Source of the DNA: Acidobacteriota bacterium
GTDB lineage: Bacteria > Acidobacteriota > Terriglobia > UBA7540
Assembly (NCBI GenBank): GCA_003224635.1
Contig: QHZK01000067.1
Location: 1 to 13,696, forward strand
Reading direction: 5' to 3'
DNA length: 13,696 nucleotides
A program made the translations under genes and the position numbers. Below, one piece after another: positions 7,281 to 13,696 of this stretch. A model generated the notes under the pieces. That model had not been told where the DNA came from. It was given only the letters and a program-made list of their open reading frames with translations, and did no database searches. How positions within the stretch are numbered: position 1 is the stretch's first letter; every line of letters begins with the position of its first letter.

Positions 7281-10200
7281 TCACCCACCCAGTGCAAAGG
7301 CCGCCTCGGCGGTGCGGCCGGTCATGAGGTCGTGAGCATGCACTAGCCAGGAGCCCTCTGGATCGTTGCGCGCAAGAGGGAAGCGCTCGACGTGCGGCGT
7401 GGCTTCCACCCGCACGTTTCGCGCATACCATTCGTATGGGCGCCCGCCCGGTGCGACGAATTCCAATCGAACAATTCTGACAGTCCCCTCGCCCAAAGAC
7501 GCCTCGCCCCGGAGGGTGACGCGCAGCAGGTCACCGGCGCGGACCTGCTCCGCGACCTCGATCCGAAGCTCCGGAACAGGCCTGGGACTGCGCGTCAGCA
7601 GTAAGGGGCTCCAGGGATCGAGCCTCGTCTCGACCTTGGCCGTTTCGCCCAGGTCCCGTTTGGCGCGCACGTCGTAGGTCGGCATGGCAGCAGACCAGGA
7701 GATGGTCACCGCAGCTTCCTTTTCGAGAAGCGAATTGTCGATCTCTCCGGCCCATCCACGCTCGGGAAGGGTCGGAAGGCTGCCCCAGCCTCCGTCGTCG
7801 AACTGGGGATTGCGAAAGATGGCCACGTGCTCGCAGGCGCCGTTGGCAAAGCGGACGATCTCAGTGCCTGGTAATCGGGCCCCGCTACGGTCGAGCACGC
7901 GAACTTGCGGCTCGATCGCCGCCAGACGAAACAGTCCCCCCATGAGCTCCGGCAGGCTCGTCGACGGGGCCGCTTGCAGACGGTCGTAGGCATAACTCGA
8001 GACTTCCGCATTCCAGAAGACGGCCTTCCCGTGCTCGAAATCGTTGACAATCACCAGAGGAACGTCGCCGCTCCGGGCCAGAGGCTTTCCTGTCGTGACC
8101 CCTATCGTCTCATCGCCCACCATCAAGTGGAGATCCTTGCCCTCGAGACCGAATGCCGGACTGCTCTGGACGCCGACCACGCTTTGCCCCTTCTTCCGGC
8201 CCCGGGCGCGGCCAATCCCGAACACGTCGTCCAACTGCCCGCCCGCCAAATCTCGTCCGTGCTCGTTCATTGAAGCGGTGCGATAGTCCGCAATCAACAG
8301 TCCGCCGCCGCGCACGAATTGGCGGATCTGGTCCGCCTCCCGGCTACTGATCGCCAGCGATTGCGGCATGATCAGGACGCGGTACTGACCTGCCTGAAGC
8401 TTCCCTTGCTCAATCTGCCGTCCACCCACAAATTCGTATTGCAGGCCCAGGTCTTCAATCAGCTTGGTCCAACTGTTGCGGACCCCGGTAAAGTGGCTGT
8501 GACGGTCCTCGCCGCTGTGCGACATCCATTTCCGCGCGTTACCGACGTTATCGAGCAGCCAGTGCACTTGCATCGACGGCTGGGAAAAGTGCATGGCGAT
8601 GCCATCGTGCAGCCGACGGCTGTTGATGACGAGCTTGCCGATGCCCTTGTGCAGCTCGTTGAACAGGTCGGAAAACGCCTGAGCGGACGGCGTGAGCTGC
8701 CGGGTCTGCTCGTCCACAAACCGGTATTCCGGCAAATTGTCGTCCCAAATCAACGATCCGCGGTGCCCGTGGAACAGCCCCCACCAGATGGGCTGCGGCG
8801 CGCGCTTTTGATACAGCCGGTCCAGGTCGGTCAAAGGTTTCCCCGGCGGATGCTCGAAGCCGTGAGTGGAAACCATGATCACGGCGGGATTGAGCGAGCG
8901 GATCACTTCTACGTTGTTGCCGATGTTGTAAGGTTCGATGACGTCAACCACTTTGACGACGTTCTCGTAGTTGTACCAGCCGAAGGCAAAAGGGCATTGC
9001 CCGCCTTCGGTCGAGCAGCGGGCGTGGGGATCTTCCGCCTGGCAAACGGCCCGGGCCCGCCCGATCGCGTCGGCGAACGTGGAGTCCATGAAATTGCGGA
9101 AGTCGCACCATGGCGAAACGTTCCATCCCTCGGTCGAACGGACTTCGGACAGCTCGTGATAGAAGCGGTTGACGCAGGCCGCGACTTCGGCCCAGGATTT
9201 GAACCCGGCGGGCTTCTCGGGCGCTCCCCAGCCGGTGTGCGTTCCCCAGCGCTGGTTGGCCCTCTCGAGCGACCCCAGCCTCTCGCCCAACGCCTTTTCC
9301 GTGAGGTCGGGGACCGACCGGGTTTCGCTCACCAAGGCCAGCAGCGGGCCCCATTGCTCCCTGTCGGACGTGCCGGCTTTGGGAGCGGGCAAACTGACAC
9401 CCCACGCCTGGTTCACGCCCGCGAGGCCGCCATATTTCGCCTGCAGAGCTGCAACCGCGACCGAGTCAAAGGCCCGGTCGGTCGTCGTGTAGTGAATGTG
9501 CAGGTCGCCCTGCGGCCACGGCGAGCCATTCTGCACGATCTCGTCATCCCATCGAGTCAACTCGGCCACCTGCCACTCGGCGCCGAGCGCCCCAGTCGTC
9601 CCGTACAGGTTGCGAAGGTATTCGGCGAATTTGACCGTGCAATGGGTGGAATGGCAGAAATCGTTGGGACGAATCTGGTCGCCCTGCCCGAGCTCATCGG
9701 CAATATTGTAGAACAACGGTCGGAAGGCGCGGTGCTTCCGCACGTACTTGGTCAAGTGATCGCGAACGTATTCGTCGGTCTTGGGATTGTTGACGCAGGG
9801 CTGGCGGACCCAAAGGTCGAGATTGTTGCGGTCAAGCTCGATCTGATTCAGCAGCCCCCTCCAGAGCGGTTGATTCTTGTGGTAGATGGAAAACACTTCC
9901 CACACCATCTGCTCGACATAAAAATTGAAGTTGTTGTCGAGGACGGGGTCCCAGTTGCCATCACGATAGGCGATCGTCCCGTCCACTCCAGCCTGCCGCA
10001 GGAGGTCGTAGAAGCCGTCCGGGTAGTTTGCCCAACTGATCACGTGAAAGTCGTCCCAGGGGTTGGGGGGAGGCGAGAGCATAAACTGCGCACCTTCGGT
10101 TTGCTCGACGCCGTCGATCCAGGCTCGAATCCAGTTCCGGAAGGTCAGGCCCCGGGTCAAATCGAAGGAGAAGCTTTGCCGTGCAACGCCGGAGGCGGAG

Positions 10201-10499
10201 GAAGGAAGTTGGATTTCCTGGACCACGCGGCCAAAGCTATCGGTCCACCTCAGGAGCACGGGCCCCGGGGCAGGAAGGTGGAAATGGACCTGGCCGGTCA
10301 GGGGCGCGCCGTAGTCGTAAACCTCGCGGTCGAGGGTCAGGCGCGACACGACGAGATTGTTCCCGTCGGCCGCGCCGGTGGCTAAGCCGTTTGCATCGGT
10401 CGCGCCTGGCGCCTGGCGCCCGCCCATCGCGCCGAGTAGGGGAGTCGCCAGCGCCGTGCGCAAGAAGGCTCGTCGTGTAGGGCCACGATGTTTCATCAT
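7281..10499 (-). CDS. Large Tat-exported GH42-like glycosidase (beta-galactosidase-type fold)
   Basis: A 1072-aa protein from ATG 10499. The adjacent ATG at 10496 is equally possible. Seen: a twin-arginine signal (TRRAFLRTALATPLLG, 8-23) and an Ig-like beta domain at about 50-140. A GH42-like TIM-barrel region spans about 145-600, with ISWANYPDGF at about 154, NIADELGQGD at about 265-274 and a WLRxxYG-type segment at about 291-310. Residues about 670-840 resemble the GH42 trimerisation domain (LIADYRTASMNEHG at about 735-748). A C-terminal beta domain spans about 970-1072. In the barrel the GH42 'NE' acid/base motif reads DE (Glu269). The strand expected to carry the nucleophile reads IMVSTHGFEH (541-550) and lacks an obvious Glu at the usual place. 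A YG-x-L-x-x-N-x-x-WG-like motif occurs three times. The protein is longer than typical GH42 enzymes (about 650-700 aa). Inference: exported glycosidase or a divergent relative; the substrate and even the activity are uncertain. Confidence 0.87.
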   Translation of the reverse strand: MMKHRGPTRRAFLRTALATPLLGAMGGRQAPGATDANGLATGAADGNNLVVSRLTLDREVYDYGAPLTGQVHFHLPAPGPVLLRWTDSFGRVVQEIQLPSSASGVARQSFSFDLTRGLTFRNWIRAWIDGVEQTEGAQFMLSPPPNPWDDFHVISWANYPDGFYDLLRQAGVDGTIAYRDGNWDPVLDNNFNFYVEQMVWEVFSIYHKNQPLWRGLLNQIELDRNNLDLWVRQPCVNNPKTDEYVRDHLTKYVRKHRAFRPLFYNIADELGQGDQIRPNDFCHSTHCTVKFAEYLRNLYGTTGALGAEWQVAELTRWDDEIVQNGSPWPQGDLHIHYTTTDRAFDSVAVAALQAKYGGLAGVNQAWGVSLPAPKAGTSDREQWGPLLALVSETRSVPDLTEKALGERLGSLERANQRWGTHTGWGAPEKPAGFKSWAEVAACVNRFYHELSEVRSTEGWNVSPWCDFRNFMDSTFADAIGRARAVCQAEDPHARCSTEGGQCPFAFGWYNYENVVKVVDVIEPYNIGNNVEVIRSLNPAVIMVSTHGFEHPPGKPLTDLDRLYQKRAPQPIWWGLFHGHRGSLIWDDNLPEYRFVDEQTRQLTPSAQAFSDLFNELHKGIGKLVINSRRLHDGIAMHFSQPSMQVHWLLDNVGNARKWMSHSGEDRHSHFTGVRNSWTKLIEDLGLQYEFVGGRQIEQGKLQAGQYRVLIMPQSLAISSREADQIRQFVRGGGLLIADYRTASMNEHGRDLAGGQLDDVFGIGRARGRKKGQSVVGVQSSPAFGLEGKDLHLMVGDETIGVTTGKPLARSGDVPLVIVNDFEHGKAVFWNAEVSSYAYDRLQAAPSTSLPELMGGLFRLAAIEPQVRVLDRSGARLPGTEIVRFANGACEHVAIFRNPQFDDGGWGSLPTLPERGWAGEIDNSLLEKEAAVTISWSAAMPTYDVRAKRDLGETAKVETRLDPWSPLLLTRSPRPVPELRIEVAEQVRAGDLLRVTLRGEASLGEGTVRIVRLEFVAPGGRPYEWYARNVRVEATPHVERFPLARNDPEGSWLVHAHDLMTGRTAEAAFALGG

Positions 10500-10503
10500 G
10501 TTT

Positions 10504-10509
10504 TCCTCT
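10504..10509 (-). promoter_or_regulatory. Ribosome binding site of the GH42-like gene
   Basis: AGAGGA on the minus strand lies four bases before ATG 10499 and seven before ATG 10496. It rules out the upstream in-frame ATG at 10559, which would add 20 residues before the twin-arginine signal. The better spacing slightly favours the second ATG. Confidence 0.65.
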
Positions 10510-10586
10510 GGCCGGAAGGCGAAGGAGTAGGGCTGGTCCCCCGAATCGGACGCGGGCACCCCCTGCGTCGTGATTCCTGATGCGCC

Positions 10587-12710
10587 CTACTGATCTTTCA
10601 CAAACTCGACGTAACCGTGATCGCGCAGAAAGCGAAAATAGCCCACAAAGTCGAGGTCGGTGGGCCCTTGTTCAAGGCGCGTCAGATGGATGACCTCGGC
10701 AAGGTTGCGATGCCCGTCGCACCAGTAGAGGGCCGTGATCGGCACCAGATCCCAGGCGCCCGAGGGATAACCGCGCCGCTGGTCCTGCGGCAGATCGTCG
10801 AGTGGGATGGTGCCGAAGCGCTTGCGCCTGACCACGATGGTTGACGCCACGGCGGCCTCGGGATCGAGCGGGGGCGCGGGTTGGATCGCGGCCGTGACGC
10901 CGAACCGCTTGGCCCTCTGTGCAACCGCCACTCGAATCCGATCGGACTGGGCATCACCGAACTCGACAATCTGCCGGGCCATGGGCTCGAGCGATGCCCG
11001 TGCGCCTTCACGCCGAGGTTCGGGCAAAAGTCGCAGGACGGAATAGATCGCCTGTGTTTGCCGCCCGACGGAGTAGGCGATCCTGTCCTGCGCCTCGCCC
11101 AGCACCTTGCCGAGCCGGCCTTGGTCGCTCGCCCCAGCGGTCTCGTCCATGAACGGGGAGGCGGCGTCCAGAATCTGCTGGTAGCCGCGTGCCTGGCTGA
11201 GAGTCGCGAGCCACAGGGCCTGCGGCTCTTCTGCATTCGCCACGTAGTAGAGGTAGCCTGCGCTCACGATGGCAAGGTCGCGCAGGGACCGCGCATCCAC
11301 CCGATCGGGCGTGTCGGCGCTGCTGTGGTGTGGAGTGTTCACATCGTTACCGCTGTAGGCCCAGACGGTTGGGACGTCAATGGTCGGCTCGCCCAGGTAG
11401 CTGTCGGTCCCGGTACCGAACCTGTGCCAACGCCAGGCGCGGCCGAGCTTGGAGAAATACCGGTCGGCGACTTTCGCGATGAACGCGTCCGTGTAGGAAC
11501 TCGCGACGTCCGGATTCATATAAAACGTGTAGATGGAACCCGCCAGGTCATAGCCTCCGGCGGGAGTGTCGAGGCAGATGGCGGCGATTGTCCGCTTGAT
11601 CCTTTCGGGGTTGGCGGCGATGTAGTGCATCGAGTCGTACATCTCAGGCATGGCCAGGATCCGGATGGTGCGCTTCGGTCTCGGCAATCGGCCGGCGGAG
11701 ATCAGTCGGTTCAGCGTTGCCATGGCCTCCACCAGCGCCGCCACACCAGACGCGTTATCGCCTGCGCCTTCCTCCCCCGTGTGCCCGAGTGCGAGGACTT
11801 CCTCTGAAGTCGCGCCGGGAATCACGCCCGTCGTGTACGCGTAGGTTCCTGAATAAAGCCGCGCGTCCACCGTCGCTTTCAGGCGGACCCTTCCGTGTTC
11901 AGCGGCGAGCCTCCGAACCAGCCCCGCCCCGCGAGGCGTAATGGACAGGCAGGGTAAAGGCGTGCTTGTCTTGGTGAAGGCCCAGCCGTTGTCGCCCCAC
12001 GCGTTCACCCATTGGCGGGCGTCTTCGAGGGTCGGCTCTTCACTGTAGGCGTTGATCACGGCTGCCGCCCCTGACTTCACCAGTGCGGACTTGAGGTCCT
12101 GCGGATTGGCGTCGGTCATGGCGATCTTGCCGCGTAGATCTGTCGCCGCGATCTTGGCAGCCGGCCAGGGCGGGATTTCCACCACCTCCGCCATGATGCC
12201 GTCGGGAGGGGTGGGTCCGCTCCACTCGCACACCGAGGTGGGAACTTTTTGATAGTCCGCCAGCACCCGAGACTCAGCGGGGACCGGCGGGTCTACGATC
12301 TCCAGGCGGCCCGCCTTCACGTCCCAGGCCAGCGGCATCGTCCAAAAACCTATCTGCGTGACGCCGTCGGCCGGGGCCCGCACAACTTCGGCGTCCTCGA
12401 GTCCGATTTGCCGCATGACGCTCTGAAGGTATTCTGCCGTTCGTCCGAACTTCTCAAAGTTGAACCACCGGTCGGTGGAGTAGACGGCGCGCATGGTGTC
12501 CATCGCCTCCTCGGGCCTCAGGTCGGCTTGGATCTGCGCGATGATGCGATCGAGCCCGCCGGCGGGCGACGCGTCAGGCGCTTCGGGAGCAGAAGGTTCG
12601 GTGAACCCAAAATCGAAAATCACAACGAGGCCGAATACCAAAAGCATGAGCCGGATGGCTGCGCGCTGGCTGGGCTTCCTTCTCGAGGGCGTTACTCGGT
12701 CGCGCGGCAT
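10587..12710 (-). CDS. Membrane-anchored M28/DUF4910-like metallopeptidase with C-terminal winged-helix-like domain
   Basis: A 707-aa protein. Seen: an N-terminal hydrophobic anchor or signal (residues about 19-34) after a basic start. A protease-associated-like insert spans about 130-290. The M28 core shows ALGHTGEEGAGDNASG with metal ligands His310 and Asp318, AMPEMYDS with Glu356, CLDTPAG with Asp381, and NTPHHSSADTPDR with His461 or His462. The usual M28 Glu-Glu pair reads Pro-Glu here, a form I associate with DUF4910-type members. The last 65 residues (about 642-707, ITALYWCDGHRNLAEVIHLT onward) look like a winged helix, as in DUF4910 proteins. Family knowledge: M28 enzymes are zinc aminopeptidases or carboxypeptidases. 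It is first in the three-gene minus-strand series, 87 bp before the GH42-like gene. Inference: an envelope peptidase that may trim the peptide part of a glycoconjugate. A non-peptidase role is possible because the catalytic base is altered. Confidence 0.87.
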   Translation of the reverse strand: MPRDRVTPSRRKPSQRAAIRLMLLVFGLVVIFDFGFTEPSAPEAPDASPAGGLDRIIAQIQADLRPEEAMDTMRAVYSTDRWFNFEKFGRTAEYLQSVMRQIGLEDAEVVRAPADGVTQIGFWTMPLAWDVKAGRLEIVDPPVPAESRVLADYQKVPTSVCEWSGPTPPDGIMAEVVEIPPWPAAKIAATDLRGKIAMTDANPQDLKSALVKSGAAAVINAYSEEPTLEDARQWVNAWGDNGWAFTKTSTPLPCLSITPRGAGLVRRLAAEHGRVRLKATVDARLYSGTYAYTTGVIPGATSEEVLALGHTGEEGAGDNASGVAALVEAMATLNRLISAGRLPRPKRTIRILAMPEMYDSMHYIAANPERIKRTIAAICLDTPAGGYDLAGSIYTFYMNPDVASSYTDAFIAKVADRYFSKLGRAWRWHRFGTGTDSYLGEPTIDVPTVWAYSGNDVNTPHHSSADTPDRVDARSLRDLAIVSAGYLYYVANAEEPQALWLATLSQARGYQQILDAASPFMDETAGASDQGRLGKVLGEAQDRIAYSVGRQTQAIYSVLRLLPEPRREGARASLEPMARQIVEFGDAQSDRIRVAVAQRAKRFGVTAAIQPAPPLDPEAAVASTIVVRRKRFGTIPLDDLPQDQRRGYPSGAWDLVPITALYWCDGHRNLAEVIHLTRLEQGPTDLDFVGYFRFLRDHGYVEFVKDQ

Positions 12711-12731
12711 GAGACCCCCGTGGGATTGCTT

Positions 12732-12748
12732 GGCGTTCTTAGAACGCC
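12732..12748. promoter_or_regulatory. 17-bp perfect palindrome just upstream of the peptidase gene
   Basis: GGCGTTCT-T-AGAACGCC is a perfect inverted repeat around one base. It ends 21 bp before the peptidase ATG, so it would lie in its leader. It could be an operator for the three-gene series or a hairpin (seven-base stem, three-base loop) next to the ribosome site. No T-run follows on the minus strand, so it is not an intrinsic terminator. Confidence 0.5.
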
Positions 12749-12819
12749 GCGCCGGTTTTGAGCCAACCCGCCCACGTCACCTCACGGCTTGTTGAGAGGC
12801 TCAGTGTTCAACCAACTGC

Positions 12820-13187
12820 TGGAAGGCCAAACGCTCTCGAACGACGCACAAGACTACGCTTGCGGAAACATCCAAGTCAATCACCTCTCAAAGCTGTACA
12901 GATCTGGGCGGCGGCTGAGTGGTTCCACCCCAAGCTGTCCCGTGCGAAAATCACGCTTCCAAGGTTTCGGCTAATGGAGTGAGAGTGGGGCTGTCCCCTA
13001 GGCTGAGACAAACAGCCAAATTAAGACACTGTGCGCTGGAATTTGATTCAGCAGATGGAAGGCCTCCCGCAGGAGCGCCCAGCCTCCCGAAGCTTCTTGG
13101 CCTTCCAAACTTAAATTTAGAGCGGAGTCAAGAGCATGAACGAGGCGGGCTGAGAGAATCGTTGCAGGTACAGGATATCTGGAAGGC
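12820..13187. repeat. Scattered copies of TGGAAGGCC, two of them 11-bp inverted repeats
   Basis: TGGAAGGCCAA at 12820-12830 is matched exactly in inverted orientation at 13097-13107. A nine-base copy at 13056-13064 forms a closer inverted pair with 13099-13107. An eight-base version, TGGAAGGC, starts at 13180. They may be relics of a small non-autonomous element or only coincidence in GC-rich sequence. Confidence 0.3.
12851..12880 (-). promoter_or_regulatory. Possible promoter of the peptidase-glycosidase-hydrolase series
   Basis: On the minus strand TTGACT (plus 12875-12880), an 18-bp spacer and TAGTCT (12851-12856) form a weak sigma70-like promoter. It would give a leader of about 135 bases including the 17-bp palindrome. 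The -10 match is poor (three of six). Confidence 0.25.
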
Positions 13188-13379
13188 GGCAAAAAGGCTG
13201 CCGCGCCTCTCCCGACCCGACCAGGTCACAGACAAGTGATGGTGTTTCATCATCCGCACGTTCCCTCCCTATTCCCGATGGATTCCTTTCTGCCGAAGTC
13301 AGCAAAGCGCCTGCATCAGACCGAAGTTTCCCAGACGTATTTCCCAGACACATCTTTGACATAGCTCGCAGGGGAGAGC

Positions 13380-13441
13380 ATTCCCTCGGGACGGGGGATC
13401 GTGATCCCCGACGGGAGTCAGATAGTGATCTACGAGGGAAT
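13380..13441. repeat. Nested palindrome
   Basis: An outer inverted repeat, ATTCCCTCG (13380-13388) and CGAGGGAAT (13433-13441), encloses an inner near-palindrome, GGGGATC-GT-GATCCCC (13394-13409). It could fold into a branched hairpin or bind a dimeric protein. No gene start is close enough to give it a role, and no U-tract follows. Confidence 0.45.
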
Positions 13442-13539
13442 TCAAGATGCGGGTGGCAAATTTGCGATCCCGTTTTGCCAGCTCACGGTCGGGCTCGAGT
13501 TCCGACATGCGCAGCAGTCCATATGCATATAGAGATGCA

Positions 13540-13638
13540 GCTGTAGTACGGGGGAAGGATCAGAATCCCGTCCGCTCCGGCGGCCTGCGCCGACTTGGCC
13601 AACTCGCAAGCAAACGCGAAGCGAGCGAGGGTAGTGGG
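13540..13638 (-). pseudogene. Fragment of a dihydrodipicolinate-synthase (DapA) family gene
   Basis: On the minus strand, codons from 13605 down to 13540 read ELAKSAQAAGADGILILPPY followed by Tyr-Ser. This is the hallmark strand-loop of the DHDPS/N-acetylneuraminate lyase/5-dehydro-4-deoxyglucarate dehydratase family (A..A...GADgil.lPPYY). The frame is closed upstream by TGA at 13639-13641, and after PPYYS the text turns into unrelated residues (CISICIWTAAHV). A VGG-containing stretch in another frame (13673 leftwards) could be the preceding loop after a frameshift. So this is a decayed remnant, not an intact gene. Family knowledge: intact members split or condense pyruvate with aldehydes, some in sugar-acid breakdown. 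Confidence 0.6.
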
Positions 13639-13696
13639 TCAGTTTGTCAGGGCTTCGTGGCAAGCCCGCCAACCGCGGGGCGTGACGCGTTACGCG

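Larger units (their letters stand above)
12711..13696. other. About 1 kb without an intact gene
   Basis: No frame here gives a protein I can recognise over its length, and the open frames are short (at most about 106 codons). The stretch contains a palindrome and possible promoter upstream of the peptidase gene, short inverted repeats, a nested palindrome, and a broken DapA-family fragment near the right edge. A minus-strand frame at 13299-13508 (69 aa) has a fairly natural amino-acid mix, but I do not recognise it. The region looks like decayed sequence plus the leader of the peptidase gene. Confidence 0.65.

Noticed and set aside
7236..7283. Seven-base inverted repeat TGACGCC/GGCGTCA across the stop codon of the GH42-like gene
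   Set aside because: The arms are 34 bases apart, with no T-run. This is easily expected by chance in GC-rich DNA.
8319..10385. 688-codon open frame on the plus strand opposite the GH42-like gene
   Set aside because: It is a shadow of the high-GC coding strand. The minus-strand frame has a twin-arginine signal, a ribosome site and GH42 motifs, while the antisense translation has no recognisable domain.
12741..12825. tRNA-like relic: the plus-strand translation GFEPTRPRHLTAC resembles spurious peptides from antisense tRNA, and AGTTGGTT looks like a D-arm piece
   Set aside because: No acceptor stem pairs, no standard T-loop (TTCGA) or anticodon loop with T33 can be formed, and there is no CCA end. 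At most it is a heavily decayed tRNA, which I cannot support.
13299..13508. 69-codon minus-strand frame beginning MSELEPDRELAKRDRKFATR
   Set aside because: The residues look protein-like, but I recognise no family, there is no clear ribosome site, and it overlaps the nested palindrome in a region that otherwise looks decayed.

Overview
The window looks like a piece of a GC-rich Gram-negative chromosome, most likely from an acidobacterium (Acidobacteriota, possibly the Bryobacterales/Solibacter side). The best clue is the large outer-membrane receptor on the left. It is an Oar-like TonB-dependent receptor with an N-terminal carboxypeptidase-regulatory-like domain, a type strongly expanded in that phylum. 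The organism assignment is inference from gene style; there is no rRNA or marker gene here.

Layout. (1) Positions 1-3602, minus strand: Oar-like TonB-dependent receptor, 1200 codons visible, cut by the window edge just before its C-terminus. (2) Positions 3603-3963: divergent control region with a TTGACA promoter for the receptor, a 13-bp palindrome at its presumed transcription start, and two tandem 16-bp repeats just upstream of the -35 box. (3) Positions 3964-5733, plus strand: exported protein of 589 aa with a probable alpha/alpha-toroid plus beta-sandwich architecture, like polysaccharide lyases and heparinases. It appears to start at TTG. (4) A 27-bp near-perfect palindrome at 5852-5878 lies between convergent genes. 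(5) Three minus-strand genes in a row, in transcription order: membrane-anchored M28/DUF4910-like metallopeptidase (12710-10587), very large Tat-exported GH42-like glycosidase (10499-7281), and Tat-exported alpha/beta hydrolase (7171-5897). The gaps are 87 and 109 bp, so one operon is plausible but not proven. (6) Positions 12711-13696: about 1 kb without an intact gene. It holds palindromes, short inverted repeats and a clear but broken fragment of a dihydrodipicolinate-synthase-family gene.

Together the genes read as an envelope system for taking apart an extracellular glycan or glycoconjugate: a receptor for import, a putative lyase, a glycosidase, an esterase-like hydrolase and a peptidase. 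It resembles a polysaccharide-utilisation locus but has no SusD-like partner in view. The substrate cannot be read from the sequence. The most interesting points are the unassigned lyase-like protein, the atypical catalytic positions of the GH42-like protein, the compact receptor promoter architecture, and the hidden DapA-family relic. I found no RNA genes, CRISPR arrays or intact mobile elements.
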